This document shows positions 7,979 to 16,209 of a stretch of 29,392 bases of DNA, one piece after another. Origin of the DNA: JANWZL01 sp037445185 (lineage in GTDB: Bacteria > Pseudomonadota > Gammaproteobacteria > Burkholderiales > Thiobacillaceae); assembly GCA_037445185.1 (NCBI GenBank), contig JBBIKZ010000017.1, positions 1 through 29,392 of the forward strand. Direction: 5' to 3'. Position 1 is the first letter of the stretch, and the number at the start of each line of letters is the position of its first letter. The position numbers and the translations under genes are program-made. The notes below the pieces were generated by a model. It did no database searches. It was given only the letters and a program-made list of their open reading frames with translations, and was not told the DNA's origin.

Positions 7979-8470
7979 ATGACCGAGATCGAACCGATGC
8001 GGGCCTTGCCGACCCCTGGGCTCAAGCGCAGATTGGCCAGTCTGGTCTACGAGGCCCTGCTGCTGACGGCCCTGGTCATCGTCGCCAGTTTTCCCCTCGC
8101 CCCGCTGTTGCAGGCCCTGCCCCAGCCCTGGTCGAGGCTCGCCAACCAGGCCTTCCTGCTCGGCCTGATCGGGCTCTATCTGGTCTGGTTCTGGCGTCAT
8201 GGCGGGCAGACGCTGGCGATGAAGACCTGGCGGGTGCGCCTCGTGAATCGGACGGGCGGTCCGGTCGGGCTAGGCCAGGCCTGGCTGCGCTATGGACTTG
8301 CCGTACTCGGCCTGGCGGGGCTGGGCATCGGTTTCCTGTGGGCGCTGTGGGACCGCGATCGGCAATTCCTGCACGACCGGCTGGCAGGTACCCGACTGGT
8401 GCTATCACCTGCGCTCGACGCGCCACAGGGCGAAGGCCGCCCCCAGGCTGAAAACGATCAGGGCGGATAG
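7979..8470 (+). CDS. RDD family membrane protein
   Basis: This 163-residue protein starts four bases after the end of the interrupted DUF3106 frame. It has the RDD-family opening (PTPGLKRRLASLVYEALLL, where the usual Arg-Asp pair is replaced), then hydrophobic helices at about residues 25-45, 57-73 and 104-124. It also has the conserved motifs GQTLAMKTWRVRLV and WDRDRQFLHDRLAGTRLV near the end. RDD proteins are small inner-membrane proteins, some tied to ion transport; the role here is unknown. It is the last gene of the ECF sigma operon. Its 3' end overlaps the convergent lptG gene by 66 bp, so the two may interfere in transcription. Confidence 0.88.
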   Translation: MTEIEPMRALPTPGLKRRLASLVYEALLLTALVIVASFPLAPLLQALPQPWSRLANQAFLLGLIGLYLVWFWRHGGQTLAMKTWRVRLVNRTGGPVGLGQAWLRYGLAVLGLAGLGIGFLWALWDRDRQFLHDRLAGTRLVLSPALDAPQGEGRPQAENDQGG

Positions 8471-9475
8471 GGCGCTCGCCGCCGCCGGCCAGTCGTACAG
8501 CAGGCCGAGATGGCCCGCCAGGCGGTTGAGCAGATGGAAGGCGAGGCCGATGAGCAGACCGAGCAGCACCCTGCCGCTCACATGGCTCGCGCGCGGCGGC
8601 GCGTAGGCGAAGGGCAGGGCCAGCAGCAGCATGACGGGCGAGGCCAGGATGAAGGACAGCTTGCTCCAGAGTGCGATCTCGTAGCGCGTGGTCTTCTGCT
8701 TGTTTTCCCGCAGGTGTTGCACATAGGTGCGCAGGGCCTTAATGGACATGCGTTCGGGGGGGATCATCAGCACGGCGAGCAGGTCGGGGTTGAGGTCCGA
8801 TCGCCACTTCATGCTCGGCAGACGCGCGGTCTGGGTGCCTTGCGGGCTGATCCGGGTCTCGACCACGTTGGCCAACCGCCAGCTGCCGTCGCCGTCCCAT
8901 ACGGCCTGTTCGGCATGCCATATGGTGGTGAGCCGGAAGTGCGCGTCGAAGACATAGACGCGCATGTTGCGCAGGCTGGCATCCGGCAGCATCTCCTGGA
9001 TGTTGATGAAGCTCGTGCCGTCCTTGGCCCACAGGCCGGTGATGAACTGCTGGGCAACCACGCCGGTCGTGGCGCGGGCCTTGAGCTGATGGGCGGCGCG
9101 TTCCGTGTGCGGGACGACATACTCGCCCAGGGCGTGTGACAGCGCGGCGATGCTGAGCCCCAGCAGGGTCATGTAGCCTGCCAGGCGGCCCACCGACAGG
9201 CCAGAGGCCCGCATCACGGTGAATTCGGAGCTGCCGGACAGGCGGGCGAAGGCGAACAACGCGCCGGCGATGGTGGCGGCGGGCAGCACCTCCAGGACGT
9301 GGGTGGGCATCATCAACAGGATGTACAACAGAGCGAGCGACAGCGTGTAGCTGGGCCCGATGGCGGCCACCTCGTTGATGAAATCGAGAAAGGCGAACAG
9401 CATGAGCAGGGCCACGACGGCGACCAGGATGGCGCCCAGGATCTCGCGCGCCAGATAGCGTGCGAGGATGCTCAA
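8405..9475 (-). CDS. lptG: LPS export permease LptG
   Basis: LptG pairs with LptF as the transmembrane part of the LptB2FG ABC transporter, which extracts LPS from the inner membrane and passes it to the periplasmic bridge. The 356-residue protein starts SILARYLAREILGAIL, with the first hydrophobic segment right after. It has three N-terminal helices, a periplasmic beta-jellyroll region of about 150 residues, and three C-terminal helices ending close to the basic terminus. I chose the TTG at 9475: GGAGGG lies five bases before it and it overlaps the lptF TGA as TTGA. Upstream ATG-initiated frames only run antisense or inside lptF. The gene is the second of a two-gene operon. Confidence 0.95.
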   Translation of the reverse strand: MSILARYLAREILGAILVAVVALLMLFAFLDFINEVAAIGPSYTLSLALLYILLMMPTHVLEVLPAATIAGALFAFARLSGSSEFTVMRASGLSVGRLAGYMTLLGLSIAALSHALGEYVVPHTERAAHQLKARATTGVVAQQFITGLWAKDGTSFINIQEMLPDASLRNMRVYVFDAHFRLTTIWHAEQAVWDGDGSWRLANVVETRISPQGTQTARLPSMKWRSDLNPDLLAVLMIPPERMSIKALRTYVQHLRENKQKTTRYEIALWSKLSFILASPVMLLLALPFAYAPPRASHVSGRVLLGLLIGLAFHLLNRLAGHLGLLYDWPAAASALSALIVFSLGAAFALWRVERR

Positions 9476-10548
9476 ACCGGCCCTCCCGTGATGCCGCGCA
9501 GCCGCCGCCAATAGAGCCAGGCGACCAGGACGGCCATGGAGCCGTGCACCAGCAGCATGCTGCTGAGGACCGAGAGCTTCTGCTGCTTGATCCAGGTCTC
9601 GGACAGGCCGATCAGGTTGCTGTACACCGTGTAGACCAGAAGGGCGAAGATCACGTTCAGGGAGCGGCCGGCGCGCGGATTCATGTGGCTGGCGGGCACG
9701 GCGAACAGCGCCAGCAGCAGGGCGCTGATGGGGTAGCCGAGCCGCCAGACCCATTCGGCCAGATTGGCCGGGCTGGGGTCGCGCAGCAGCTCGGCCGTGC
9801 TGGTCGTCCGCGGCGTCTTGGCCTGACGCTCGACGGCGACCGTGTCCAGCCGGACGGCGTAGCGCTCGAATGCCATCATGCGGTAATCGGCCGCGCCAGG
9901 ATTGCCCTCGTAGCGACGCCCCTTGCTGAGGACCAGGAAGCGGTCGCCATTGTCCATCACCTCGACGTGACCGTCCTGGGCGACGATGACGCCGTCACGG
10001 CCGTTCTGCACGGAGCGGATGAAGATGTTGCGTACCCGTCCGCTGTGCGTGTCGAGGGACTCGACGAAAAACACCCGCTTGCCTCCGCCGGCCTCCGCAA
10101 ACACCCCGGCGCTGATGACCGAGGTCTCGTCCCGGCTGGCGAGCACGCGTTCGAAGTCGCTGCGCTTCTGGGCCGCCCAGGGGATGACCAGCAGGCTCAG
10201 CAGGGCGATCAACAGCGTGATCGGCAGCGCGAAACGCAGCACGGGCGACAGCCAAGCCAGCGGGCCGAGCCCCGCACCCTGCCAGACGACCATCTCGCTG
10301 TCCTGCCAGAGGCGGGTCATGGTCAGGAAGACGGCGAGAAACAGGGCAAGCGACAGCAGCACCGGCAGGAGGTTGAGCATGCCGAAGCCGATGAAGGGGA
10401 ACACCGCCTCGTCGTCTATCCTGTCCACCGCCGCCCGGCCGAGGATGCGCACCAACAGGGTGACCAGCACGATGCCCGTGAGCGAGGCGAGGGCGACCCC
10501 GCCCATGCTGCTCATCTCGCGGATCAGGGCGGCGTTGAAGAGACGCAC
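9472..10548 (-). CDS. lptF: LPS export permease LptF
   Basis: LptF is the partner of LptG in the LPS-extracting ABC transporter of the inner membrane. The 358-residue protein starts RLFNAALIREMSSMGGVALA, as expected for betaproteobacterial LptF. Three helices, a periplasmic domain (about residues 130-250) and three C-terminal helices with the conserved stretch YPISALLLALFAVPASHMNP follow. I chose the GTG at 10548 by alignment with the family's usual N-terminus; the longer frame from 10656 adds 36 residues covering the pepA promoter region. The pepA promoter's -35 box lies only two bases upstream of this start, so the lptF leader and the pepA promoter share DNA. Confidence 0.94.
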   Translation of the reverse strand: MRLFNAALIREMSSMGGVALASLTGIVLVTLLVRILGRAAVDRIDDEAVFPFIGFGMLNLLPVLLSLALFLAVFLTMTRLWQDSEMVVWQGAGLGPLAWLSPVLRFALPITLLIALLSLLVIPWAAQKRSDFERVLASRDETSVISAGVFAEAGGGKRVFFVESLDTHSGRVRNIFIRSVQNGRDGVIVAQDGHVEVMDNGDRFLVLSKGRRYEGNPGAADYRMMAFERYAVRLDTVAVERQAKTPRTTSTAELLRDPSPANLAEWVWRLGYPISALLLALFAVPASHMNPRAGRSLNVIFALLVYTVYSNLIGLSETWIKQQKLSVLSSMLLVHGSMAVLVAWLYWRRLRGITGGPV

Positions 10549-10549
10549 T

Positions 10550-10578
10550 TTGACTTGGGCCTGATTGCTGGAAATAAT
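10550..10578 (+). promoter_or_regulatory. Sigma70-type promoter of pepA
   Basis: A -35 box TTGACT (10550-10555) and a -10 box AATAAT (10573-10578) are separated by 17 bp. The predicted transcript would have a leader of about 88 nt before the pepA ATG. The element overlaps the 5' leader of the divergent lptF gene, so transcription of the two genes may compete. I found no equally good promoter for lptF in the 124-bp divergent gap. Confidence 0.55.
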
Positions 10579-10672
10579 GAATTTCGGCGCGATTGGACTG
10601 TCAGCTGCCTGAAACGCGCAAAACAGCACGGCAAAACAGCACCTTTTCAAGCCCAATGCCTAGGAGCCTCGC

Positions 10673-12178
10673 ATGGAATTTAGCATAAAAAGCGGTAGCC
10701 CCGAGAAACAGCGCGTGGCCTGTGTCGTGGTCGGCGTGTACGAACCCAGGCGCCTCTCCGCCCCGGCCCAGGTGATCGATCGGGCCTCCGGCGGCCATCT
10801 CGCCGATATCCTCCGACGCGGCGACATGGACGGCAAACTGGGCAGCACCCTGCTGTTGCATCACGTGCCGAACACCCACGGCGACCGCGTCCTGCTGGTG
10901 GGGTTGGGCAAGGAGCGGGAATTTCGCGAAAAACAGTATCGCGATGCCGTGCGCGCGGCAGTGAAGACGCTGGATGAGACCGGCGCGACGGAGGCGGCCC
11001 TCTATCTGACCGAGGAAAACGTGCGTCGGCACGACCAGACCTGGCAGGTGGAGCAGGCGGTGCTGGTGGCCATGGAGGCGCAGTACCGCTTCGACCGCAT
11101 GAAGAGCAAACAGGCGGACGAACCGCGCCGGCCGTTGCGCAAGCTCATCCTGGCCGTCTCCAGGCGCGGCGCGCTGGGCGAGGGCGAGGCCGCGGCCGCG
11201 CGGGGACTGGCCATCGCCTCGGGCATGCAGCTGGCCAAGGACCTGGGCAACCTGCCCGGCAACGTCTGCACCCCCAGCTATCTTGCCGATCAGTCATGTG
11301 CGCTGGCCAAGGAACACGGCATGACGGTGGAGGTGCTCGAGCGCACGGATATGGAGAAGCTGGGCATGGGCGCCCTTCTGTCGGTGGCCAAAGGCTCCGA
11401 CGAGCCGCCGAAGTTCATCGTGCTGCAGTACAAGGGGGCGGGCAAAAAGGACAAGCCGGTGGTGCTGGTCGGCAAGGGCATCACCTTCGACTCCGGCGGC
11501 ATCTCGCTCAAACCCGGTGCCGACATGGACGAGATGAAGTACGACATGAGCGGTGCGGCGAGCGTCCTGGGGGCGATGAAGGCGGCGGCCATGCTCCGGC
11601 TGCCGCTCAACGTCGTCGGTATCATCCCCACCTGCGAGAATCTCCCCAGCGGCCGGGCCAACAAGCCGGGGGACATCGTCACCTCCATGTCGGGGCAGAC
11701 CATCGAGATCCTCAACACCGACGCCGAGGGACGCCTCATCCTGTGCGACGCCCTGACCTATGCCGAGCGCTTCGAACCGGCGGCGGTGGTCGATATCGCC
11801 ACCCTCACCGGCGCCTGCGTCATCGCCCTGGGCAACGTGGCCACGGGGCTCATGGCCAACGACGAGGCGCTCGCGCGCGAGCTGCTGCGCGCCGGCGAGA
11901 CGGCCTATGACCGCTGTTGGCAGCTGCCCCTGTGGGACGACTATCAGGAGCAGCTCAAGAGCAACTTCGCCGACATGGCCAACATCGGCGGCCGTCCTGC
12001 CGGCACCATCACCGCCGCCTGCTTCCTCGCCCGCTTCACCAAGAAGTACGACTGGGCCCACCTCGACATCGCCGGCACCGCCTGGAGGAGCGGCAAGGAG
12101 AAAGGCAGCACCGGCCGGCCGGTGCCGCTACTGGTGCACTTCCTGGTCGGGCGAGCAGCGAAGCAGGCCAACCGTTGA
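10673..12178 (+). CDS. pepA: Leucyl aminopeptidase (cytosol aminopeptidase)
   Basis: PepA is a two-metal M17 aminopeptidase that removes N-terminal residues from peptides; in some bacteria it also binds DNA as a recombination and regulatory factor. The 501-residue protein has an N-terminal macro-like domain and a C-terminal catalytic domain. The metal and catalytic residues expected from the family are present: K268 and D273 in VGKGITFDSGG, and D350, E352 and R354 in NTDAEGR. The ATG is preceded by AGGAG at 10662-10666. pepA divergent from lptFG is a widespread arrangement, but holC and valS, often found after pepA, do not follow here; valS lies about 8 kb away at the other end of this region. 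Confidence 0.98.
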   Translation: MEFSIKSGSPEKQRVACVVVGVYEPRRLSAPAQVIDRASGGHLADILRRGDMDGKLGSTLLLHHVPNTHGDRVLLVGLGKEREFREKQYRDAVRAAVKTLDETGATEAALYLTEENVRRHDQTWQVEQAVLVAMEAQYRFDRMKSKQADEPRRPLRKLILAVSRRGALGEGEAAAARGLAIASGMQLAKDLGNLPGNVCTPSYLADQSCALAKEHGMTVEVLERTDMEKLGMGALLSVAKGSDEPPKFIVLQYKGAGKKDKPVVLVGKGITFDSGGISLKPGADMDEMKYDMSGAASVLGAMKAAAMLRLPLNVVGIIPTCENLPSGRANKPGDIVTSMSGQTIEILNTDAEGRLILCDALTYAERFEPAAVVDIATLTGACVIALGNVATGLMANDEALARELLRAGETAYDRCWQLPLWDDYQEQLKSNFADMANIGGRPAGTITAACFLARFTKKYDWAHLDIAGTAWRSGKEKGSTGRPVPLLVHFLVGRAAKQANR

Positions 12179-12231
12179 TGGCCGTCAGGCTGCCCCTACC
12201 CATGTACGCACCGAGCCGGCCTTGAACGATT

Positions 12232-12270
12232 CCCTCACCCCCCACCTCTCTCCCTGTGCGAGAGGGGTGC
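12232..12270. repeat. REP-like palindromic element between pepA and nadB
   Basis: This stretch (CCCTCACCCCCCACCTCTC, a short loop, then GAGAGGGGTGC) resembles the CCCTCACCCC...GAGAGGGG repeats common between genes in many proteobacteria. It can form a hairpin pairing 12245-12250 with 12260-12265. It sits in the 158-bp gap between the convergent genes pepA and nadB, where it could end transcription. I see no further gene in that gap and cannot count copies elsewhere in the genome. Confidence 0.45.
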
Positions 12271-12336
12271 GTCTCGGTCGACTGCGCCGACTGTCACACC
12301 AATCCACGGGCGGGGCGGGAGGCGGGCGTCGGCCTT

Positions 12337-13908
12337 TCATCCCGCAACCGGCGCGAGCACCGTGTCCCGCGCCTCGGGCAGCGTCTCCGGGTAGTCACGG
12401 GAGAAGTGCAGACCGCGGCTTTCCTGGCGGCTTTGCGCGCAGCGCACGATGAGATCGGCGGTGAGCACCAGGTTCCTGAGCTCCAGCAAATCGTTGCTGA
12501 CGCGGAAGTTGCTGTAATACTCGTGGATCTCCTCGTCGAGCAGCCGGATGCGGTGAGCGGCGCGCTCGAGCCGCTTGCTGGTGCGCACGATGCCGACGTA
12601 GTCCCACATGAAACGGCGCAGCTCATGCCAGTTGTGGGCGATGACGACCTCCTCGTCGGCATCGGTGACCCGGCTCTCGTCCCAGCGCGGCAGCTCCCGC
12701 GGCGGGGCCGGCTCGGCGGCGGCGATGTGTGCCGCGGCGGCGCGCCCGTAGACCAGACATTCCAACAGGGAGTTGCTGGCCAACCGATTGGCGCCGTGCA
12801 ACCCGGTGTGGCTCACCTCGCCGATCGCATAGAGGTGGTCGAGATCGGTGAGGCCATGCCGGTCGACGATGACCCCGCCACAGGTGTAGTGGGCGGCGGG
12901 CGCCACCGGGATCCATTCGGTGGTGATGTCTATGCCCAGCGCCTTGCAACGGGCATGGATGGTGGGGAAGTGGCTGATGATCTGCTTGGCCGGCAGGTGG
13001 GTGATGTCCAGGTAGACGCAATCGAGGCCGCGTTTCTTCATCTCGAAGTCGATGGCGCGGGCGACGATGTCGCGCGGGGCGAGCTCGGCCCGCTCGTCGT
13101 GCTCCGGCATGAAGCGGGTGCCGTCGGGCAGCCGCAGCACCGCCCCCTCGCCGCGCATCGCCTCGGTGATGAGGAAGGATTTCGCCTTGGGGTGGTAGAG
13201 GCAGGTGGGGTGGAACTGGATGAACTCCAGGTTGGCCACCCGGCAGCCCGCCCGCCAGGCCATGGCAATGCCGTCGCCGGTGGCCGTGTCCGGATTGGTG
13301 GTGTAGAGAAAGGCCTTGCCGGCGCCGCCGGTGGCGAGCACGGTGTGACCGGCGGCGATGGTCTCCACCCTGCCGCGGGTGGTGTCCAGCACGTAGGCGC
13401 CGTAGACGTCGTTGCCGCTGCCGCCCAGTTTGCGGTCGGTGATGAGGTCGATGGCGATGTGCCATGGCAGCAACTGGACGTTGGGGGCGGCGGCGAGCCG
13501 TTTGAGCAGGGTGTCCTGCACCGCCGCGCCGGTCGCGTCGGCCACGTGGAAGATGCGCCGGTGGCTGTGGCCGCCCTCGCGGCCGAGATGGTAGCCGTTG
13601 CCTTCCCGGTCGAACGGCACGCCCTGCCAGATGAGCCAGCCGATGGCCTGCGGCGCCTCCTGCACCACCCGTTGCACGGTCTCCTCGTGGCACAGGCCGG
13701 CCCCCGCCGTCAGGGTGTCCTGCACGTGCGACGCCAGGCTGTCCTCGCTGGAATGGACGGCGGCGATGCCGCCCTGGGCCCAGTGGCTGGAGCTTTCCGT
13801 GGGGGTCTTCTTGGTGATTAGGGTCACCCTGAGCCGGTCGGGCAGGGAGAGGGCCAGGGTGCTGGCGGCCAGACCGGAACCGATGATGAGCACGTCGCAT
13901 CGCAGCAT
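12337..13908 (-). CDS. nadB: L-aspartate oxidase
   Basis: NadB oxidises L-aspartate to iminoaspartate with FAD, the first step of de novo NAD synthesis; NadA, not in this window, uses the product. The 523-residue protein has an N-terminal FAD-binding fold (LIIGSGLAAS, residues 7-16), the SSHWAQGGIAAV motif near the flavin, the capping-domain stretch EFIQFHPT, and the active-site region SHTGLHGANRLASNSLLE with its conserved Arg. A helical C-terminal domain with the Tyr-Tyr pair of the family follows. I prefer the ATG at 13908 (MLRCDVLIIG); an in-frame ATG at 13926 would add six residues. A neighbouring divergent rpoE is a classic proteobacterial arrangement. Confidence 0.97.
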   Translation of the reverse strand: MLRCDVLIIGSGLAASTLALSLPDRLRVTLITKKTPTESSSHWAQGGIAAVHSSEDSLASHVQDTLTAGAGLCHEETVQRVVQEAPQAIGWLIWQGVPFDREGNGYHLGREGGHSHRRIFHVADATGAAVQDTLLKRLAAAPNVQLLPWHIAIDLITDRKLGGSGNDVYGAYVLDTTRGRVETIAAGHTVLATGGAGKAFLYTTNPDTATGDGIAMAWRAGCRVANLEFIQFHPTCLYHPKAKSFLITEAMRGEGAVLRLPDGTRFMPEHDERAELAPRDIVARAIDFEMKKRGLDCVYLDITHLPAKQIISHFPTIHARCKALGIDITTEWIPVAPAAHYTCGGVIVDRHGLTDLDHLYAIGEVSHTGLHGANRLASNSLLECLVYGRAAAAHIAAAEPAPPRELPRWDESRVTDADEEVVIAHNWHELRRFMWDYVGIVRTSKRLERAAHRIRLLDEEIHEYYSNFRVSNDLLELRNLVLTADLIVRCAQSRQESRGLHFSRDYPETLPEARDTVLAPVAG

Positions 13909-13927
13909 GAAAGACCCCGCAGGCATG

Positions 13928-13988
13928 GGAACTAAGGCCCACTTCGGGCGGTCTTTCCGGTAGCCAGGTGGGTCAGCCCGGTTATACT
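13928..13988 (+). promoter_or_regulatory. Candidate promoters of the rpoE operon
   Basis: Two weak candidates lie in the 144-bp gap between nadB and rpoE. One is sigmaE-like: GGAACT at 13928-13933 with TCTTT at 13952-13956, which would allow autoregulation as is known for rpoE operons. The other is a good -10 box, TATACT at 13983-13988, but without a recognisable -35 box at the right distance. Only the motifs are seen; neither assignment is firm. Confidence 0.3.
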
Positions 13989-14052
13989 AGCCCCACAACG
14001 GATTGGGAAGCCCCGTGCGCCGGGGTGGACCTGCTTGTGAGGATGCTCAGGG

Positions 14053-14652
14053 ATGACTGACAGGGATGCCGACCTGCTCCTGGTGGAACGGGTGCGGAAC
14101 GGTGACAAGCGCGCCTTCGAGTTGTTGATGGAGAAATACCGGCGCAAGATCGGCCGGCTCCTGTCACGCATGGTGCGAGACCCGGAAGAGGTCGAGGACA
14201 TCGCCCAGGAGACCTTCATCAAGGCCTATCGCGCGCTGCCACAGTTCCGCGGCGACGCGGCCTTCTACACCTGGCTGTATCGGATTGCGGTGAACACGGC
14301 CAAGAACCACCTGGCCGCACGCAACCGCGAGAGGCTCACCGTGAGCGACGTGATGAGCGAAGACGAGGAAGGAGGCGAAGATCGCTATGCGGCACCGGAC
14401 ATCGACACACCCGATGCCCACTTGCTGTCGAAGCAGATTGCCTACGCGGTCAACGAGGCGGTGGAGGCACTGCCGGAGGAACTGCGCACGGCCATCACCC
14501 TGCGCGAGATCGAGGGCATGAGTTACGAGGACATTGCGACGTTCATGGGGTGCCCGATCGGCACGGTGAGATCACGCATCTTTCGCGCCCGCGAAGCGAT
14601 CGCGGCCAAGCTCAGGCCCATACTGGGCACTTCCGAGGATCAGAGGTGGTAG
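14053..14652 (+). CDS. rpoE: ECF sigma factor RpoE/AlgU (envelope stress)
   Basis: Sigma-E directs RNA polymerase to envelope-stress genes and is held inactive by RseA. The 199-residue protein starts MTDRDADLLLVERVRNGDKRA, closely matching the RpoE/AlgU opening. Region 2 includes the DPEEVEDIAQETFIKAYRAL segment and the -10-recognising FYTWLYRIAVNTAKNHL segment. Region 4 includes LPEELRTAITLREIEGMSYE and the helix-turn-helix MGCPIGTVRSRIFRARE. Length is slightly above E. coli RpoE. The ATG follows a TGAGGA Shine-Dalgarno sequence at 14037-14042. It is the first gene of the rpoE-rseA-rseB-rseC-degP operon, which provides sensor, brake and protease output of one stress circuit. Confidence 0.98.
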   Translation: MTDRDADLLLVERVRNGDKRAFELLMEKYRRKIGRLLSRMVRDPEEVEDIAQETFIKAYRALPQFRGDAAFYTWLYRIAVNTAKNHLAARNRERLTVSDVMSEDEEGGEDRYAAPDIDTPDAHLLSKQIAYAVNEAVEALPEELRTAITLREIEGMSYEDIATFMGCPIGTVRSRIFRAREAIAAKLRPILGTSEDQRW

Positions 14653-14654
14653 CG

Positions 14655-15176
14655 ATGCTGCAGCATGAACAGATCAGCCCCGGCGAAGCCGAACAGGAAT
14701 GGTTGTCCGCCCTGCTGGACGGCGAGATCGACGATGTGGAGGGTGACAGGCTGCTCGGGCGCCTGAGCCAGGACCCGGCGCTGGCACGGCGATGGGCCGA
14801 ATACTGCCTCATCGGCGATGCCCTGCGCGGCGATGCCCTGGTGCAGCCCGGCCTCGAGGATCGCCTGCACACGGCCCTGGCGGCCGAGCCCACCGTCTTG
14901 GCACCGGTCAGACGGCGCAGCCGGCAATACACGCGTCCCGTTGTCTGGACTGCCGCCGCTGCCGCCGTGGCCGCCGTCACCTGGACCATCTGGACCGCCC
15001 TGCCCGAGCACCCCGCCCCCGCCCAGATGGCCGCCCGGCCCGAGGCGGTGATGATCCAGGCCAGTCACGTCATGCCCTACCTGCATGCGCACCAGGACTT
15101 CTCCCAGGGGGTGGTCGCCCAGCCGGAGATGCGCTTTACCCACGTCTCCCTGGTCGGCCTGGAGGGCGGCCGATGA
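14655..15176 (+). CDS. rseA: Sigma-E anti-sigma factor RseA
   Basis: RseA binds sigma-E from the inner membrane and is destroyed by regulated proteolysis on envelope stress. The 173-residue protein has the RseA N-terminal domain (EWLSALLDGEIDDVEGDRLL, then ARRWAEYCLIGDALRG), which contacts sigma. One Ala-rich transmembrane helix follows at about residues 96-114, and then a periplasmic tail. I chose the ATG at 14655, eight bases after AGAGG; an in-frame GTG at 14646 overlapping the end of rpoE is possible. The stop overlaps the rseB ATG (ATGA). Identity is supported jointly by the domain pattern and the position between rpoE and rseB. Confidence 0.93.
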   Translation: MLQHEQISPGEAEQEWLSALLDGEIDDVEGDRLLGRLSQDPALARRWAEYCLIGDALRGDALVQPGLEDRLHTALAAEPTVLAPVRRRSRQYTRPVVWTAAAAAVAAVTWTIWTALPEHPAPAQMAARPEAVMIQASHVMPYLHAHQDFSQGVVAQPEMRFTHVSLVGLEGGR

Positions 15177-16126
15177 AGCCTGCGGCCTGCTGGCTGACCG
15201 GTCTGACCACGCCCGTACTGCTCGCCGCCGGCGCACTGGCTGCGCAACCCCTGCCGAATCAGGAAGCCGCCCTCTGGCTGCAGCGGATGGCCGACAGCGC
15301 CCGCCGTCTGTCCTACGAGGGCGTGTTCGTGTTCAATCAGGGCGACGTGATGCATACCCTGCACATCGTCAACCGCGGTACCGGCCCGCTCAAGGAGAGC
15401 CTGCTGACCAGTCTGGACGGCAACCGGCGCGAGGTCATCTGCCGGCAGGGCGAATCCCTGAGCCTGGTGGCCGAAGGCGGCGGGGTGCGCACGGAGCGGC
15501 GGCTCAACAGCCGGCATTTTCCCGATCTGCTGCCGGCCAACGCCGCCAGCCTGACGAATTGGTACGCCGTTCGCCTCGGTGAGATGGACCGGGTGGCGGG
15601 CCTGGATTGCCGCTGGCTGCAGCTCACCCCCAAAGACGCCTACCGCTGGGGCTACGTCCTCTGTGCCGAGAGCGCCAGCCATCTGCCGCTCAAGGCGATG
15701 ATGGTCAACGAAGCGGGCCGCCCCCTGCTGCAATATGCCTTCACCGAGGTGCGCATCGGCACCAGCCCGCGTGCCGGCAATCCGTCGCGGAACCTGCGGA
15801 GCACCGACCCGCTCGCCAGGGGCGTGCCCACCGAGCCCGTCACCGTCCGGCAACTGCCGCCGGGCTACACGCGTGTGGCCGCCGTCAAGCGCAAACTGCC
15901 CAACCGGCCGAACGAGGTGGAACACTGGGTCTACAGCGACGGGCTGACGCACATCTCCCTGTTCATCGAGCCGGCGACGCGGCCGGTCGAGACGGTGCGT
16001 GGCGAGAGCGCCAAGGGCATGCTCAACCTGCTCACCCGTCAGGTGGGCAACTGGCAGGTGACCGTGTTGGGTGATGCCCCCTGGCCGGCGGTGGAGGCCA
16101 TCGCCACCAGCATCGCCGAGCGCTAG
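15173..16126 (+). CDS. rseB: Sigma-E regulatory protein RseB/MucB
   Basis: RseB is a periplasmic protein that binds the outer part of RseA and shields it from cleavage until it senses mislocalised lipids or LPS. The 317-residue protein has a cleavable signal peptide (hydrophobic TTPVLLAAGALA, cleavage near residue 23). The MucB/RseB pattern follows: WLQRMADSARRLSYEGVFVF and then HIVNRG. The second domain ends in the conserved HWVYSDGLTHISLFIE segment. The fold is LolA/LolB-like by family knowledge. It starts inside the rseA stop codon and is followed by rseC. Confidence 0.96.
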   Translation: MKPAACWLTGLTTPVLLAAGALAAQPLPNQEAALWLQRMADSARRLSYEGVFVFNQGDVMHTLHIVNRGTGPLKESLLTSLDGNRREVICRQGESLSLVAEGGGVRTERRLNSRHFPDLLPANAASLTNWYAVRLGEMDRVAGLDCRWLQLTPKDAYRWGYVLCAESASHLPLKAMMVNEAGRPLLQYAFTEVRIGTSPRAGNPSRNLRSTDPLARGVPTEPVTVRQLPPGYTRVAAVKRKLPNRPNEVEHWVYSDGLTHISLFIEPATRPVETVRGESAKGMLNLLTRQVGNWQVTVLGDAPWPAVEAIATSIAER

Positions 16127-16209
16127 CATGAAGCGGTCCCCGGCCTTGCTGCGCGCGCTGCCCTGCCAGGGTGTCACCCCTGCCTACAGCGGACCGGTGC
16201 GGCATTGAA

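Noticed and set aside
12256..13821. 521-residue open frame on the plus strand across nadB
   Set aside because: It is the shadow of nadB in a high-GC sequence and has no recognisable domain.
16129..16208. Possible 26-residue leader peptide between rseB and rseC
   Set aside because: It has no ribosome-binding site, no family resemblance and ordinary composition; short frames like this are expected by chance.
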